Positions 1-6,316 of a DNA stretch of 6,531 nt are shown here, in pieces (position 1 is the stretch's first letter; each line of letters starts with the position of its first letter). A program made the position numbers and the translations under genes. The stretch spans positions 1 through 6,531 of the forward strand of contig JBGSIZ010000329.1 in NCBI GenBank assembly GCA_041742255.1. Direction: 5' to 3'. Under the pieces are notes generated by a model. It had not been told where the DNA came from, ran no database searches, and worked only from the letters and a program-made list of their open reading frames with translations. Source of the DNA: JBGSIZ01 sp041742255 (GTDB lineage: Bacteria; Pseudomonadota; Alphaproteobacteria; Rhodobacterales; Rhodobacteraceae).

Positions 1-321
1 CGACGCCTTCATCGCGACGGGAAACACCCGGCCCGTGGACCCGGTGAACACGTCCTGACCCAACCCGCGCGCCCAATCCTGCACGGCGTCGGGGCCAAAC
101 CCGGCCAGCACGGCGCGCCACTCGTCGGGCAATCCGGGATAGGCGGCGATCCAGTCCGGATCATCCTTGGTCAGGTTCAATCCGGATTTGCCGGCCATCA
201 GAAACTTGCGGCCCGCCGACGGCATTGCATCGGCGATGGTCACGCGCAGTCCTGCATGGGCCATCTCCTCGGCGGCCATCAAACCCGCAGGGCCGGCACC
301 AATGACCAGCGCGTCACGCAT
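1..321 (-). CDS. NAD(P)/FAD-dependent flavoprotein, PP_4765 (TIGR03862)-like, N-terminal fragment
   Basis: The first 107 residues are present; the rest lies beyond position 1. The protein opens with a Rossmann-type dinucleotide-binding motif (IGAGPAGLMAAE, residues 7-18), which binds the ADP part of FAD. Next comes AGRKFLMAGKSGLNLT (residues 36-51), the counterpart of the GRKxLxxGxGxxNxT signature of the HI0933/BaiN/RdsA flavoprotein group. The fragment ends in GRVFPVAMKAS (97-107), typical of the PP_4765 subfamily. The family has a Rossmann FAD domain, but the physiological substrate of this subgroup is unknown. The start ATG lies inside the end of the MscS channel gene (8-base overlap, ATGCGTGA). 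The only purine-rich stretch (AAAGG) touches the ATG directly, so translation probably depends on coupling to the upstream gene. The subfamily assignment comes from remembered motifs. Confidence 0.88.
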   Translation of the reverse strand, partial: MRDALVIGAGPAGLMAAEEMAHAGLRVTIADAMPSAGRKFLMAGKSGLNLTKDDPDWIAAYPGLPDEWRAVLAGFGPDAVQDWARGLGQDVFTGSTGRVFPVAMKAS

Positions 322-1627
322 CCTTTGGGTCCGCGCCGGGCAATGCGCCCTTCCATTCGATGACGCGGTGCGGATACGGGATATCGATCCCTTCGGCCTT
401 GAGCGCGTTCCAGATCAGGAACAGCACATCGCTGGAGTATTTGTTCTTGCCGTCATCAATCCCGTTGATCCAGAATTCCACAGCAAAATCAATACCACTG
501 TCGCCAAATCCGCGCAGTTCGCAATCGGGGCCGTCGGGGTCTTTGAGGATACCGGGATGGGCGGCCACGGCGGCCTCGATGATGGCAGGCACGCGGTTGA
601 TGTCGGTGTCATAGGACACGGAAAACGGCACCTCCAACCGGTTGGCGGACCCGCTGTCGGAATAGTTGACGACGCGGGTGGTGATGAAATGTTCGTTGGG
701 GACAACGATCCATTTGCCATCATAGGTCGCCAGAATGGTGGACCGCATGGTCATCTTGACGATGGTGCCCGCCTCGCCGCCATCCAGTTCGACATAGTCG
801 CCCACGGTGGCCTGCCCCTCCAGCAACAGGATGATGCCCGAAATAAAGTTCGATGCGATCTGTTGCAGGCCAAACCCGATCCCCACACCAATCGCCCCGC
901 CAATCACCGCAAGCGAGGTCAGGGAAATGCCCATGATGTTCATCAACACCACGAACGCCGCGCCGAAAATGGCGATCTCGGCGGCCTTAAGCGCCAGTTG
1001 CCGGGTGGCGGGCCGTATTTCCTCTTGGGTCCGGATATAGCGGGCGGATTGTTCGTTGGACCAGCGGCCCAACCAGAAAATGACGCCGCCCACAGCGATC
1101 AGCTTGGTCAGCCACAACAGATCGAACGACAGATTGCCCAGCGGGACAACAGTGGCCTCCAACCGGGCCGCAATCGGGTTCAGCAACGCAAGCGCATAGA
1201 GGGCGGCCATGGGCAGCAGGACAAACCGGCCCAGAAACCGCAGGAACGGATCCCGCAGGATATCGCGGACAAGGACGCGCACCGCAATGAACAGGAACAC
1301 CCGCTTGCCAAACGCGATGACGGCACCAGACCCGAACAGGGACCGGGTGACCTCCTCGCCTGCCGCCGTCAGGGCATAGGCCAGCAATGGCAGAACCAGC
1401 GGGGCAAACATCAAGGCAAAAAGACGGGCGCGGGCGATCATGCCCTCGGCCCCCGGCGGCGGGGTCAAAACCCGCGTCAAACGGGGCAAGGCGGCGCGGG
1501 TGATCGCCACCGCCGCGATCCACGCCACCACCAGCAGTCCAAACTGAGACCACGCCGCCGGGGACATCAACCACGGCAGGGCAAACGCCAACGCCTGATC
1601 CCAATAGCCTTGCATCGTATCCAACAT
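314..1627 (-). CDS. MscS-family mechanosensitive ion channel
   Basis: This 437-residue inner-membrane protein probably opens under membrane tension to release solutes during hypo-osmotic shock. It is longer than E. coli MscS (286 residues) because of extra N-terminal membrane helices. Hydrophobic segments are seen near residues 28-48, 66-88, 104-122, 132-150, 166-187 and 214-233. The pore-lining helix follows at about 236-270 (LAVIGGAIGVGIGFGLQQI, then SNFISGIILLLE), with the small-residue Ala/Gly packing of TM3. The beta domain follows, with VGDYVELDGGEAGTI (275-289) and DGKWIVVPNEHF (303-314), the usual VGD and G-x-x-x-x-(I/V)PN motifs. The C-terminal alpha/beta domain ends in the conserved IPYPHRVI (416-423). 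An in-frame ATG 36 bases upstream exists, but the start at 1627 has GGAG five bases before it. The gene lies 57 bases after the crotonase gene and overlaps the flavoprotein gene. The family is certain; the exact subfamily and gating properties are not. Confidence 0.95.
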   Translation of the reverse strand: MLDTMQGYWDQALAFALPWLMSPAAWSQFGLLVVAWIAAVAITRAALPRLTRVLTPPPGAEGMIARARLFALMFAPLVLPLLAYALTAAGEEVTRSLFGSGAVIAFGKRVFLFIAVRVLVRDILRDPFLRFLGRFVLLPMAALYALALLNPIAARLEATVVPLGNLSFDLLWLTKLIAVGGVIFWLGRWSNEQSARYIRTQEEIRPATRQLALKAAEIAIFGAAFVVLMNIMGISLTSLAVIGGAIGVGIGFGLQQIASNFISGIILLLEGQATVGDYVELDGGEAGTIVKMTMRSTILATYDGKWIVVPNEHFITTRVVNYSDSGSANRLEVPFSVSYDTDINRVPAIIEAAVAAHPGILKDPDGPDCELRGFGDSGIDFAVEFWINGIDDGKNKYSSDVLFLIWNALKAEGIDIPYPHRVIEWKGALPGADPKDA

Positions 1628-1632
1628 GACGG

Positions 1633-1639
1633 CTCCACC
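1633..1639 (-). promoter_or_regulatory. Ribosome binding site that fixes the MscS start
   Basis: Read on the minus strand this is GGTGGAG, five bases before the ATG at 1627. It favours that start over the in-frame ATG at 1663, which would add twelve Gly/Arg-rich residues not expected at the N-terminus of a membrane protein. Confidence 0.7.
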
Positions 1640-1684
1640 CCCGTTTCCCCTTCTTTCCGGCAATCCCGGTCAAAGGGCAACCCG

Positions 1685-2284
1685 TCAGATCATCCGCTTG
1701 ATCGCGGCGACATGGGCGGGGTCGGCGGCCACGCCATCTGCGGCCAGCGCGCGGGCGCATGTGACAGGGTCGGTATCAATACGGTCGATCAGGCCCCACT
1801 CGCGGGCCTCGGCGGCCTCTACCTTGGCCCCTGCCATCAAAATCATCTTGGCGCGGGCGGGGCCGACAAGGGCGGTCAGGCGGCCGGGATCAGACGGCTG
1901 GGGCAGATACCCCAACCGCATCACAGGATAAAACATCCGGGCGCCCGGCACGGCGACCCGCAGATCACAGGCCAAAACCATGCCAAACGCGCCCCCCGCA
2001 CAGGTCCCGTTCAGCGCGGCAATGGTCGGTCCCGGCAGGGCGGCGATTGCGGCAGACACCCGTTCCCACACCGGATCGGTGGCAAGGCCTGCGCGGGCCT
2101 CGTCCAGATCGGCACCAGCGGAAAATACGCGGCCCGCCCCGGTCAGGATCAACGCGCGGGCGTCCTGCGCGGCCTCGGCAATCCGGGCCAGCTCCTCCAG
2201 CATCGGACGGGTCAGGGCATTGGCCTTGTCCGGACGGTCCAGCGTGACAACCCAAACCGGGCCGTCGGCGTCCAGCCGGATCAT
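1685..2284 (-). CDS. Short crotonase-fold (enoyl-CoA hydratase/isomerase-like) protein lacking the catalytic glutamates
   Basis: The product has 199 residues, whereas a normal crotonase has about 255-265. The fold is clear: the N-terminal strand WVVTLDRPDKANALT (11-25), the first oxyanion loop SAGADL (55-60), and ALNGTCAGGAFGMVLACDLRV (90-110) carrying the second oxyanion glycine (Gly98). Aligned by eye to rat mitochondrial enoyl-CoA hydratase, the two catalytic glutamates are replaced: Glu144 by Gly101 and Glu164 by Val121. The protein ends soon after AEAREWGLIDRI (158-169), so most of the C-terminal helical region used for trimer contacts and for covering the active site is missing. Acyl-CoA binding remains plausible, but classical hydration is not expected. 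The start overlaps the SDR stop (ATGA), with AGGTGG seven bases upstream inside the SDR gene, which indicates coupled translation. A longer in-frame extension exists but lies inside the SDR gene. The substrate is unknown. Confidence 0.88.
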   Translation of the reverse strand: MIRLDADGPVWVVTLDRPDKANALTRPMLEELARIAEAAQDARALILTGAGRVFSAGADLDEARAGLATDPVWERVSAAIAALPGPTIAALNGTCAGGAFGMVLACDLRVAVPGARMFYPVMRLGYLPQPSDPGRLTALVGPARAKMILMAGAKVEAAEAREWGLIDRIDTDPVTCARALAADGVAADPAHVAAIKRMI

Positions 2285-3030
2285 ATCAGTCCCACCTGTC
2301 GGCGGACGGCATCCTCGCGCAGGGACATATCGGTGCCGCAATACTGATCGGCTTGCGGGCCGCACATCCACACCAACGCGCGGGCGGGCCAATCGGCGGG
2401 GATATGGACGTCCCAGTCAAGGGCGGCAACAGGGCCGACACCGGACGCCTTGATGACGCGCTGCATATCGGTGGCGACGGTGCCGGGGGACAACCCCATG
2501 ACGCGAATACCGGCCGGGGCCATTTCGGCATGGGCGGCGCGGGTCAGCATGTAGGCCCCGGCCTTGGACGCGCAATAGGCGGACCACCCGGGCACCGGAC
2601 CATGGGCAGCACCCGACGACACGGTGATGAACGTGCCGCCGCCCCTCGCCTGCATGGCGGGAAACGCGGCGCGCATCGCATACATGACACCCTTGAGGTT
2701 GATATCAATGGTGCGGGACCACTCGTCGGGGTCGGCCTCGGGGATGCTGGCCATCGGCCCGATGACGCCTGCATTGGCAATGAACACATCCAGCCCGCCA
2801 AAGGTGGCGACGGTGGCGGCCACGGCCTGCTCCACCTCCCACGCGCGGGACACGTCACAGGGAATCGCAAGGGCATTGGGGCCGATTTCACCGGCAAGGG
2901 TGGAAATGTCATCCTCGGACCGGGCCAACAGGGCCACCTTTGCCCCGGCGTGGGCAAATGCGCGGGCGGTGGCGGCGCCAATCCCCCGGCTGGCTCCGGT
3001 GATCATCACTATTTTCCCGGCAACGGTCAT
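2281..3030 (-). CDS. Classical short-chain dehydrogenase/reductase (SDR), NAD(P)-dependent
   Basis: The 249-residue product is a typical classical SDR in length and motifs, so it is a cytoplasmic NAD(P)-dependent oxidoreductase acting on a carbonyl/hydroxyl pair. The cofactor motif TGASRGIG is at residues 11-18, CDV at 58-60 and NAG at 86-88. The catalytic tetrad is complete: Asn111, Ser139, Tyr152 and Lys156 in YCASK. SPGTVATDM (181-189) follows the tetrad as usual. Arg15 and Arg37 are basic residues at positions often linked to NADP(H) preference; this is inference. The C-terminus (YCGTDMSLRED and on to the end) replaces the common VDGG ending, so the substrate class cannot be assigned. AGGAG lies six bases before the ATG, making this the first gene of the minus-strand run. 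The four-base overlap with the crotonase gene suggests the two act together, perhaps on an acyl-CoA or related small molecule. Confidence 0.95.
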   Translation of the reverse strand: MTVAGKIVMITGASRGIGAATARAFAHAGAKVALLARSEDDISTLAGEIGPNALAIPCDVSRAWEVEQAVAATVATFGGLDVFIANAGVIGPMASIPEADPDEWSRTIDINLKGVMYAMRAAFPAMQARGGGTFITVSSGAAHGPVPGWSAYCASKAGAYMLTRAAHAEMAPAGIRVMGLSPGTVATDMQRVIKASGVGPVAALDWDVHIPADWPARALVWMCGPQADQYCGTDMSLREDAVRRQVGLI

Positions 3031-3156
3031 TTCCTGCTCCTGCCATCTTTCGCGCCTGCAATCAGCGCACTAGGTTAAAGTCCAGAATTCCTCACCTTGA
3101 CGGCAAGGGCAAGGCGCACGACCTTGGCCCCGAATTTAACACGAAAGGATACCTCA
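3031..3156. promoter_or_regulatory. Divergent intergenic region, expected to hold promoters for both strands
   Basis: This 126-base region separates the minus-strand SDR operon from the plus-strand DUF2125 genes, so both transcription units should start in or near it. TTGACG at 3097-3102 is a good -35 match on the plus strand, but no convincing -10 lies 16-18 bases downstream. CTAGGTTAAAG at 3070-3080 is the most AT-rich stretch and could be a -10 region for either strand. The plus-strand ribosome binding site AAAGGA (3144-3149) is seven bases before the ATG at 3157 and decides that start over the in-frame ATG at 3097. I see no small ORF, riboswitch or terminator here. Confidence 0.45.
3095..3126. 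repeat. Cluster of four CCTTG/CAAGG pentamers in alternating orientation
   Basis: CCTTG occurs at 3095-3099, its complement CAAGG at 3104-3108 and 3110-3114, and CCTTG again at 3122-3126. This makes two inverted repeats, with loops of 4 bases (ACGG) and 7 bases. The first copy overlaps the candidate -35 TTGACG. It could be an operator or alternative leader hairpins; with such short units in GC-rich DNA it could also be chance. Confidence 0.4.
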
Positions 3157-4659
3157 ATGACCCATTTCAAAACACTCCGCACAACCGTCTGCATCGCCGC
3201 GCTTGTCACCGGCAACGCGGCCTTTGCCGATGTGACCGCGCAACAGGTCTGGGACACGATGAAGGACCAGATGTCGGTCTATGATCCCGAAACCTTTTTC
3301 GTGGGTGGCGAAAACCTGTCCGGTGGCACGCTCACCGTAACCAACGTGACCATGGGCATGGGGGACAGCGAAACAGACGTCGTCGCCACGATCGACGAAC
3401 TGGTGTTCGAGGAAAACGGCGACGGCACAGTCAGCGTCTCGATCAGCGATGGTTACGACATCGTCATTTCGGACCCGGAAAATCCGGCCCTGAACCGGGG
3501 CACCGTGGCGCTCGATTTCTCGGGTATGGATATTCAGGTCAGCGGGACACCCGAAAACCTCGCCTATGACATCACTGCGGACAAATACACCGTGACGCTC
3601 GAAAACTTCCTCGAAGATGGCGCGGCGATCCCGCTGTCCGGGGTACTGACGCTCAACAATGTGACCGGGTCTTATGCGGTGGTAACAACGGATGTGCGGA
3701 CGGTGGACTATGATGTCTCCAGCAGCACAGCCGACATTTTCGTTGATTTCACCGAAGGCAGCGATGCGTTCTCGTTGTCCGGACAAATCGGTGACCTCTC
3801 CACGCAAGCAACGCTCGTTCTGCCGCTCGAAATGGACCCTGATGCGCCCGAACAGATGTTCGCCGATGGGTTTTCGGTCGACAGCACCGCGACAACCGGA
3901 TCGTCCAGCTATCTGATCGGTGTGACGGATGACGCAGGGCGCACCGACATGACTGCGACCACTGCGGGGGGCACTTTTGCCTTTGGCACGGACAAGGACG
4001 GCATCAGCCTCGACAGCAGCATCGCCAACCTCGCGGTGTCCGCCAGCGGCGGCAGCGTGCCGTTCCCGGTGGATTTCAGCCTGGGGGAATACGGTCTGGC
4101 GTTCAACATGCCCTTGTCCAAAACCGACGAACCGACCGATTTCGGCATGTCCGTCGACCTTGTTGATCTGGCAGTCAACGACATGATCTGGTCCATGGTA
4201 GACCCGACGTCCACGCTGCCGCGTGACCCGGCCACCGCCCAGATCGACCTCTCCGGCACCGGCAAACTGTTCTACAACCTGATGAACCCCGAAGAGGCCG
4301 CCGCGATGGAACTGGCCGAGGTTCCCGGCGAACTGAACTCGCTCGACCTCAACAGCCTCAAACTGGCGATTGCAGGGGCCTTGGTCACGGGCACCGGGGC
4401 GTTCACCTTTGACAATACCGATCTGGTCACCTTCGACGGGCTGCCGCGTCCGATGGGCGAACTTAACCTTGCGGCCACGGGCATCAACGGCCTGATGGAT
4501 AAACTGGTGGCCATGGGCCTCGTGCCCGAGGAACAGGTGATGGGCGCGCGGATGATGATGGGCATGTTCGCCACCGTCACGGGCGACGATCAATTGGCTT
4601 CCAAACTGGTGGTGAATGCCGAAGGCCACGTTCTGGTCAACGACCAGCGGATCAAGTGA
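3157..4659 (+). CDS. Exported DUF2125-type protein, paralogue 1 of a tandem pair
   Basis: This 500-residue protein has no assigned function. Residues 1-24 form a Sec signal peptide (positive KTLR, a hydrophobic core, then AFA before Asp25), so the mature protein should be periplasmic. Cys12 lies in the hydrophobic core without a lipobox, so this is not a lipoprotein; the mature part has no cysteine. The mature chain opens DVTAQQVWDTMKDQ, then becomes beta-rich in Gly, Ser, Thr and Asp. The C-terminal region is best conserved: FNMPLSKTD (316-324), IWSMVDP (344-350), PRDPAT (355-360), GTGAFTFDNTD (412-422), GINGLMDKL (442-450), MGARMMMGMFA (462-472) and a final hairpin ending VNDQRIK. It is very acidic: about 74 Asp/Glu against 16 Lys/Arg in the mature part, counted by hand. 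The start at 3157 is set by AAAGGA and the signal peptide; an in-frame ATG 60 bases upstream would bury the signal. The DUF2125 placement is from memory of Rhodobacterales proteins. A distant relation to YdgA/DUF945 or AsmA-like proteins is only a guess. Confidence 0.88.
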   Translation: MTHFKTLRTTVCIAALVTGNAAFADVTAQQVWDTMKDQMSVYDPETFFVGGENLSGGTLTVTNVTMGMGDSETDVVATIDELVFEENGDGTVSVSISDGYDIVISDPENPALNRGTVALDFSGMDIQVSGTPENLAYDITADKYTVTLENFLEDGAAIPLSGVLTLNNVTGSYAVVTTDVRTVDYDVSSSTADIFVDFTEGSDAFSLSGQIGDLSTQATLVLPLEMDPDAPEQMFADGFSVDSTATTGSSSYLIGVTDDAGRTDMTATTAGGTFAFGTDKDGISLDSSIANLAVSASGGSVPFPVDFSLGEYGLAFNMPLSKTDEPTDFGMSVDLVDLAVNDMIWSMVDPTSTLPRDPATAQIDLSGTGKLFYNLMNPEEAAAMELAEVPGELNSLDLNSLKLAIAGALVTGTGAFTFDNTDLVTFDGLPRPMGELNLAATGINGLMDKLVAMGLVPEEQVMGARMMMGMFATVTGDDQLASKLVVNAEGHVLVNDQRIK

Positions 4660-4684
4660 CCTTGGCCCCCTGAACCCTTGCTGT

Positions 4685-4721
4685 GGCCCGCCCCCGTTTA
4701 TCGGGGCGGGCCTTTTTATTT
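4685..4721 (+). terminator. Intrinsic (rho-independent) terminator between the two paralogues
   Basis: A perfect ten-base-pair GC stem (GGCCCGCCCC at 4685-4694 with GGGGCGGGCC at 4703-4712) encloses the loop CGTTTATC. It is followed directly by TTTTTATTT (4713-4721). It acts on the plus strand only, as there is no T-run on the other side. It lies 25 bases after the stop of the first paralogue, and its tail ends 19 bases before the start codon of the second. Confidence 0.93.
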
Positions 4722-4728
4722 CTGGAAC

Positions 4729-4732
4729 AGGA
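4729..4732 (+). promoter_or_regulatory. Ribosome binding site for the second paralogue
   Basis: AGGA ends eight bases before the ATG at 4741. This start gives a clean signal peptide at once; the in-frame ATG at 4678 would put the terminator hairpin inside the coding region. Only seven bases separate the terminator tail from this site. Confidence 0.7.
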
Positions 4733-4740
4733 TTACACCC

Positions 4741-6243
4741 ATGCTTCGTTTATCCCTGACCGCGACCCTTGCGTCGCTCCTCGCATTGCCCGCGTTTGCG
4801 GACATCACCGCCGATGACGTCTGGTCCAACATGAAGGCGCAGACGGCAGCACTTGGCGGGACGCTCACCGGAACCCTGACGCGGACGGGGGAAACCGTCA
4901 CGGTCAGTGACCCGGAAATGGCGTTCACCTTTCCGCTGGGGTCCGGGGCGGCATCGGTCGCGATGTCGGGCTTTGCCTTTGTGGAAAACGGGGATGGGTC
5001 GGTGGCCATCCTGTATACCGACGTCATCACGCTGAACGGGTCGGCCACGATTGACGACGAAACGGGCACGTTTTCCTTGCGGATCGGCGCGCCGGGGGTG
5101 CAGGTCGCGGCAACCGGGACGCCGGGCGACGTGATCTACCGCAGCGAATCGTCGTCGTTCAACATTTCCGGCTCGGTCACGGCACCGGGCGAAGACGCGG
5201 TGGACCTGCAAATGCAGGTGGGCGGCCTCACCCGGTCCAACACCCGCGTCACCGAAGGCGATCTGTTGACCGTCACCAGCACCGGATCAGCCGACGCCGG
5301 GGCCGTTGCAATGACTATGACCATTGGCGCCGACGGCGGCAGCACGGTCGCAGGGACGACCGAAGCCAGCGAATTCACGTTCGAGGCGGCCCTTTTGCCT
5401 AACGGTCTGAACCCCCTGAACATCGCGGCGGCGCTGCGGGACGGCATGACGATCAGCCTGTCATCCAAATCCGGCGGCTCTCGGACGGTGACAACCAGCA
5501 CGGCCAACGGGGGGGTGATATCTCGGGACGAACGGTTCAACGGCCCGCTTGAGGGGGCGATGACGCTCGACGCGGCGCGTTTCGCGTTTTCGGCCGCCGG
5601 AACCGACGCCGGCGGCAGCATCGCGATGGACGTGCTGGAGATACCGACGATTTCCTTTGATCTGGCGCAATCCGATTTCGCGGTCTCGGTGCCGCTTGGC
5701 AAATCGGACATCGGGCAACCGGCGACGCTGGCAATGTCCTTGGCGGGGTTCCGGATGGGGGCGGACATCTGGGCGCTCTTTGATCCGGACAAGGTGATCC
5801 CGCGGGACCCGGCCACGATCCGGCTGAATATGGCGGCGGACATGGTCAACACCGTGGACCTTCTGGATTTTCTGGCCTTCGGGGCAATCGCGGACCGGGG
5901 GGACCTGCCGGTCACGGTCAACAGCGTCACGATCAATGACCTGCACCTGTCGGGCAGCGGGGTCGAGGCGAACGGAACCGGGGCCTTTGCCTTTGACTTC
6001 AACGATATGGTGACCAACGACGGCATGCCTCTGACAACAGGGGCGGGGGCGGTGACGGCGCGGGGGATCAACGGGTTGATCGACAAACTCATCGCAGGCG
6101 GGTTCCTGACCCAAGAGGATGCGATGGGGGCGCGGTTCGGTCTGGGCATGTTCGCGGACGTGGTGGGCGAGGATGAACTGCGGTCCACGCTTGACCTCGG
6201 GGCGGACGGGTCGATCACGGTCAACGGGCAACGGCTGCGCTAA
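4741..6243 (+). CDS. Exported DUF2125-type protein, paralogue 2 of a tandem pair
   Basis: Also exactly 500 residues and of unknown function. Residues 1-20 form a signal peptide (MLRLSLTATLASLLALPAFA, cleavage before Asp21), so the mature protein should be periplasmic; no cysteine is present. It shares with paralogue 1 the mature N-terminal pattern D(V/I)TAxxVWxxMKxQ (21-34), ENGDG(S/T)V (82-88), VPLGKSD (317-323), IWALFDP (343-349), PRDPAT (354-359), GTGAFAFD (412-419), GINGLIDKL (442-450), MGARFGLGMFA (462-472) and the final VNGQRLR. A hand comparison of the last 100 residues gives 49 identities with no gap. Residues about 90-300 show little obvious similarity to paralogue 1, although both are beta-rich, and the Met-Met-Met run of paralogue 1 is replaced by Phe-Gly-Leu. 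The terminator just upstream leaves no room for a separate promoter after it, so expression may depend on readthrough. No intrinsic terminator follows the stop, so the pmbA-like gene 91 bases downstream may be co-transcribed. Confidence 0.88.
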   Translation: MLRLSLTATLASLLALPAFADITADDVWSNMKAQTAALGGTLTGTLTRTGETVTVSDPEMAFTFPLGSGAASVAMSGFAFVENGDGSVAILYTDVITLNGSATIDDETGTFSLRIGAPGVQVAATGTPGDVIYRSESSSFNISGSVTAPGEDAVDLQMQVGGLTRSNTRVTEGDLLTVTSTGSADAGAVAMTMTIGADGGSTVAGTTEASEFTFEAALLPNGLNPLNIAAALRDGMTISLSSKSGGSRTVTTSTANGGVISRDERFNGPLEGAMTLDAARFAFSAAGTDAGGSIAMDVLEIPTISFDLAQSDFAVSVPLGKSDIGQPATLAMSLAGFRMGADIWALFDPDKVIPRDPATIRLNMAADMVNTVDLLDFLAFGAIADRGDLPVTVNSVTINDLHLSGSGVEANGTGAFAFDFNDMVTNDGMPLTTGAGAVTARGINGLIDKLIAGGFLTQEDAMGARFGLGMFADVVGEDELRSTLDLGADGSITVNGQRLR

Positions 6244-6296
6244 GGTCCCCTTGCCCGGACGGGCATGAATGGCTAGGTCAGGGGCAACTTGAATAC

Positions 6297-6316
6297 GGGT
6301 CCGGTGCGCCGGGCCC
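6297..6316 (+). other. GC-rich hairpin in the leader of the pmbA-like gene
   Basis: GGGTCCGG (6297-6304) pairs with CCGGGCCC (6309-6316) around a TGCG tetraloop, giving eight base pairs including one G-U. No T-run follows, so it is not an intrinsic terminator. It ends 18 bases before the ATG, just upstream of the AAAGG ribosome binding site. A role in translation or mRNA stability is possible but unproven. Confidence 0.4.

Noticed and set aside
167..2347. A 726-codon open frame on the plus strand opposite the MscS and crotonase genes
   Set aside because: Its translation is rich in Gly, Arg, Gln and His with no recognisable domain, and it lies antisense to three well-supported genes. Long antisense frames are expected in GC-rich coding DNA.
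3190..3192. Cys12 of paralogue 1 as a lipoprotein attachment site
   Set aside because: It lies in the middle of the signal peptide core with no lipobox before it, and a standard AFA cleavage site follows at residue 24.
4540..4572. Met-rich segment (MGARMMMGMFA) as a copper-binding site
   Set aside because: The methionine run sits in a hydrophobic segment and is replaced by Phe-Gly-Leu in the paralogue, so hydrophobic packing explains it better.
3154..4629. A 491-codon minus-strand open frame opposite the first paralogue, and similar long frames opposite the second (5136-6516)
   Set aside because: Composition is typical of antisense shadows, there is no plausible start signal, and the plus-strand genes have signal peptides and family motifs.
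3120..4669. Exact 12-base repeat GACCTTGGCCCC at 3120-3131 and 4658-4669, upstream of each paralogue, as a scar of the tandem duplication
   Set aside because: Eleven of the twelve bases also occur at 1821-1831 inside the unrelated crotonase gene, and repeats of this length are expected by chance in a GC-rich window of this size.
6253..6264. Inverted repeat GCCCGGACGGGC after the second paralogue as a terminator
   Set aside because: The stem is only 4-5 base pairs, the loop is 2-4 bases and no T-run follows.
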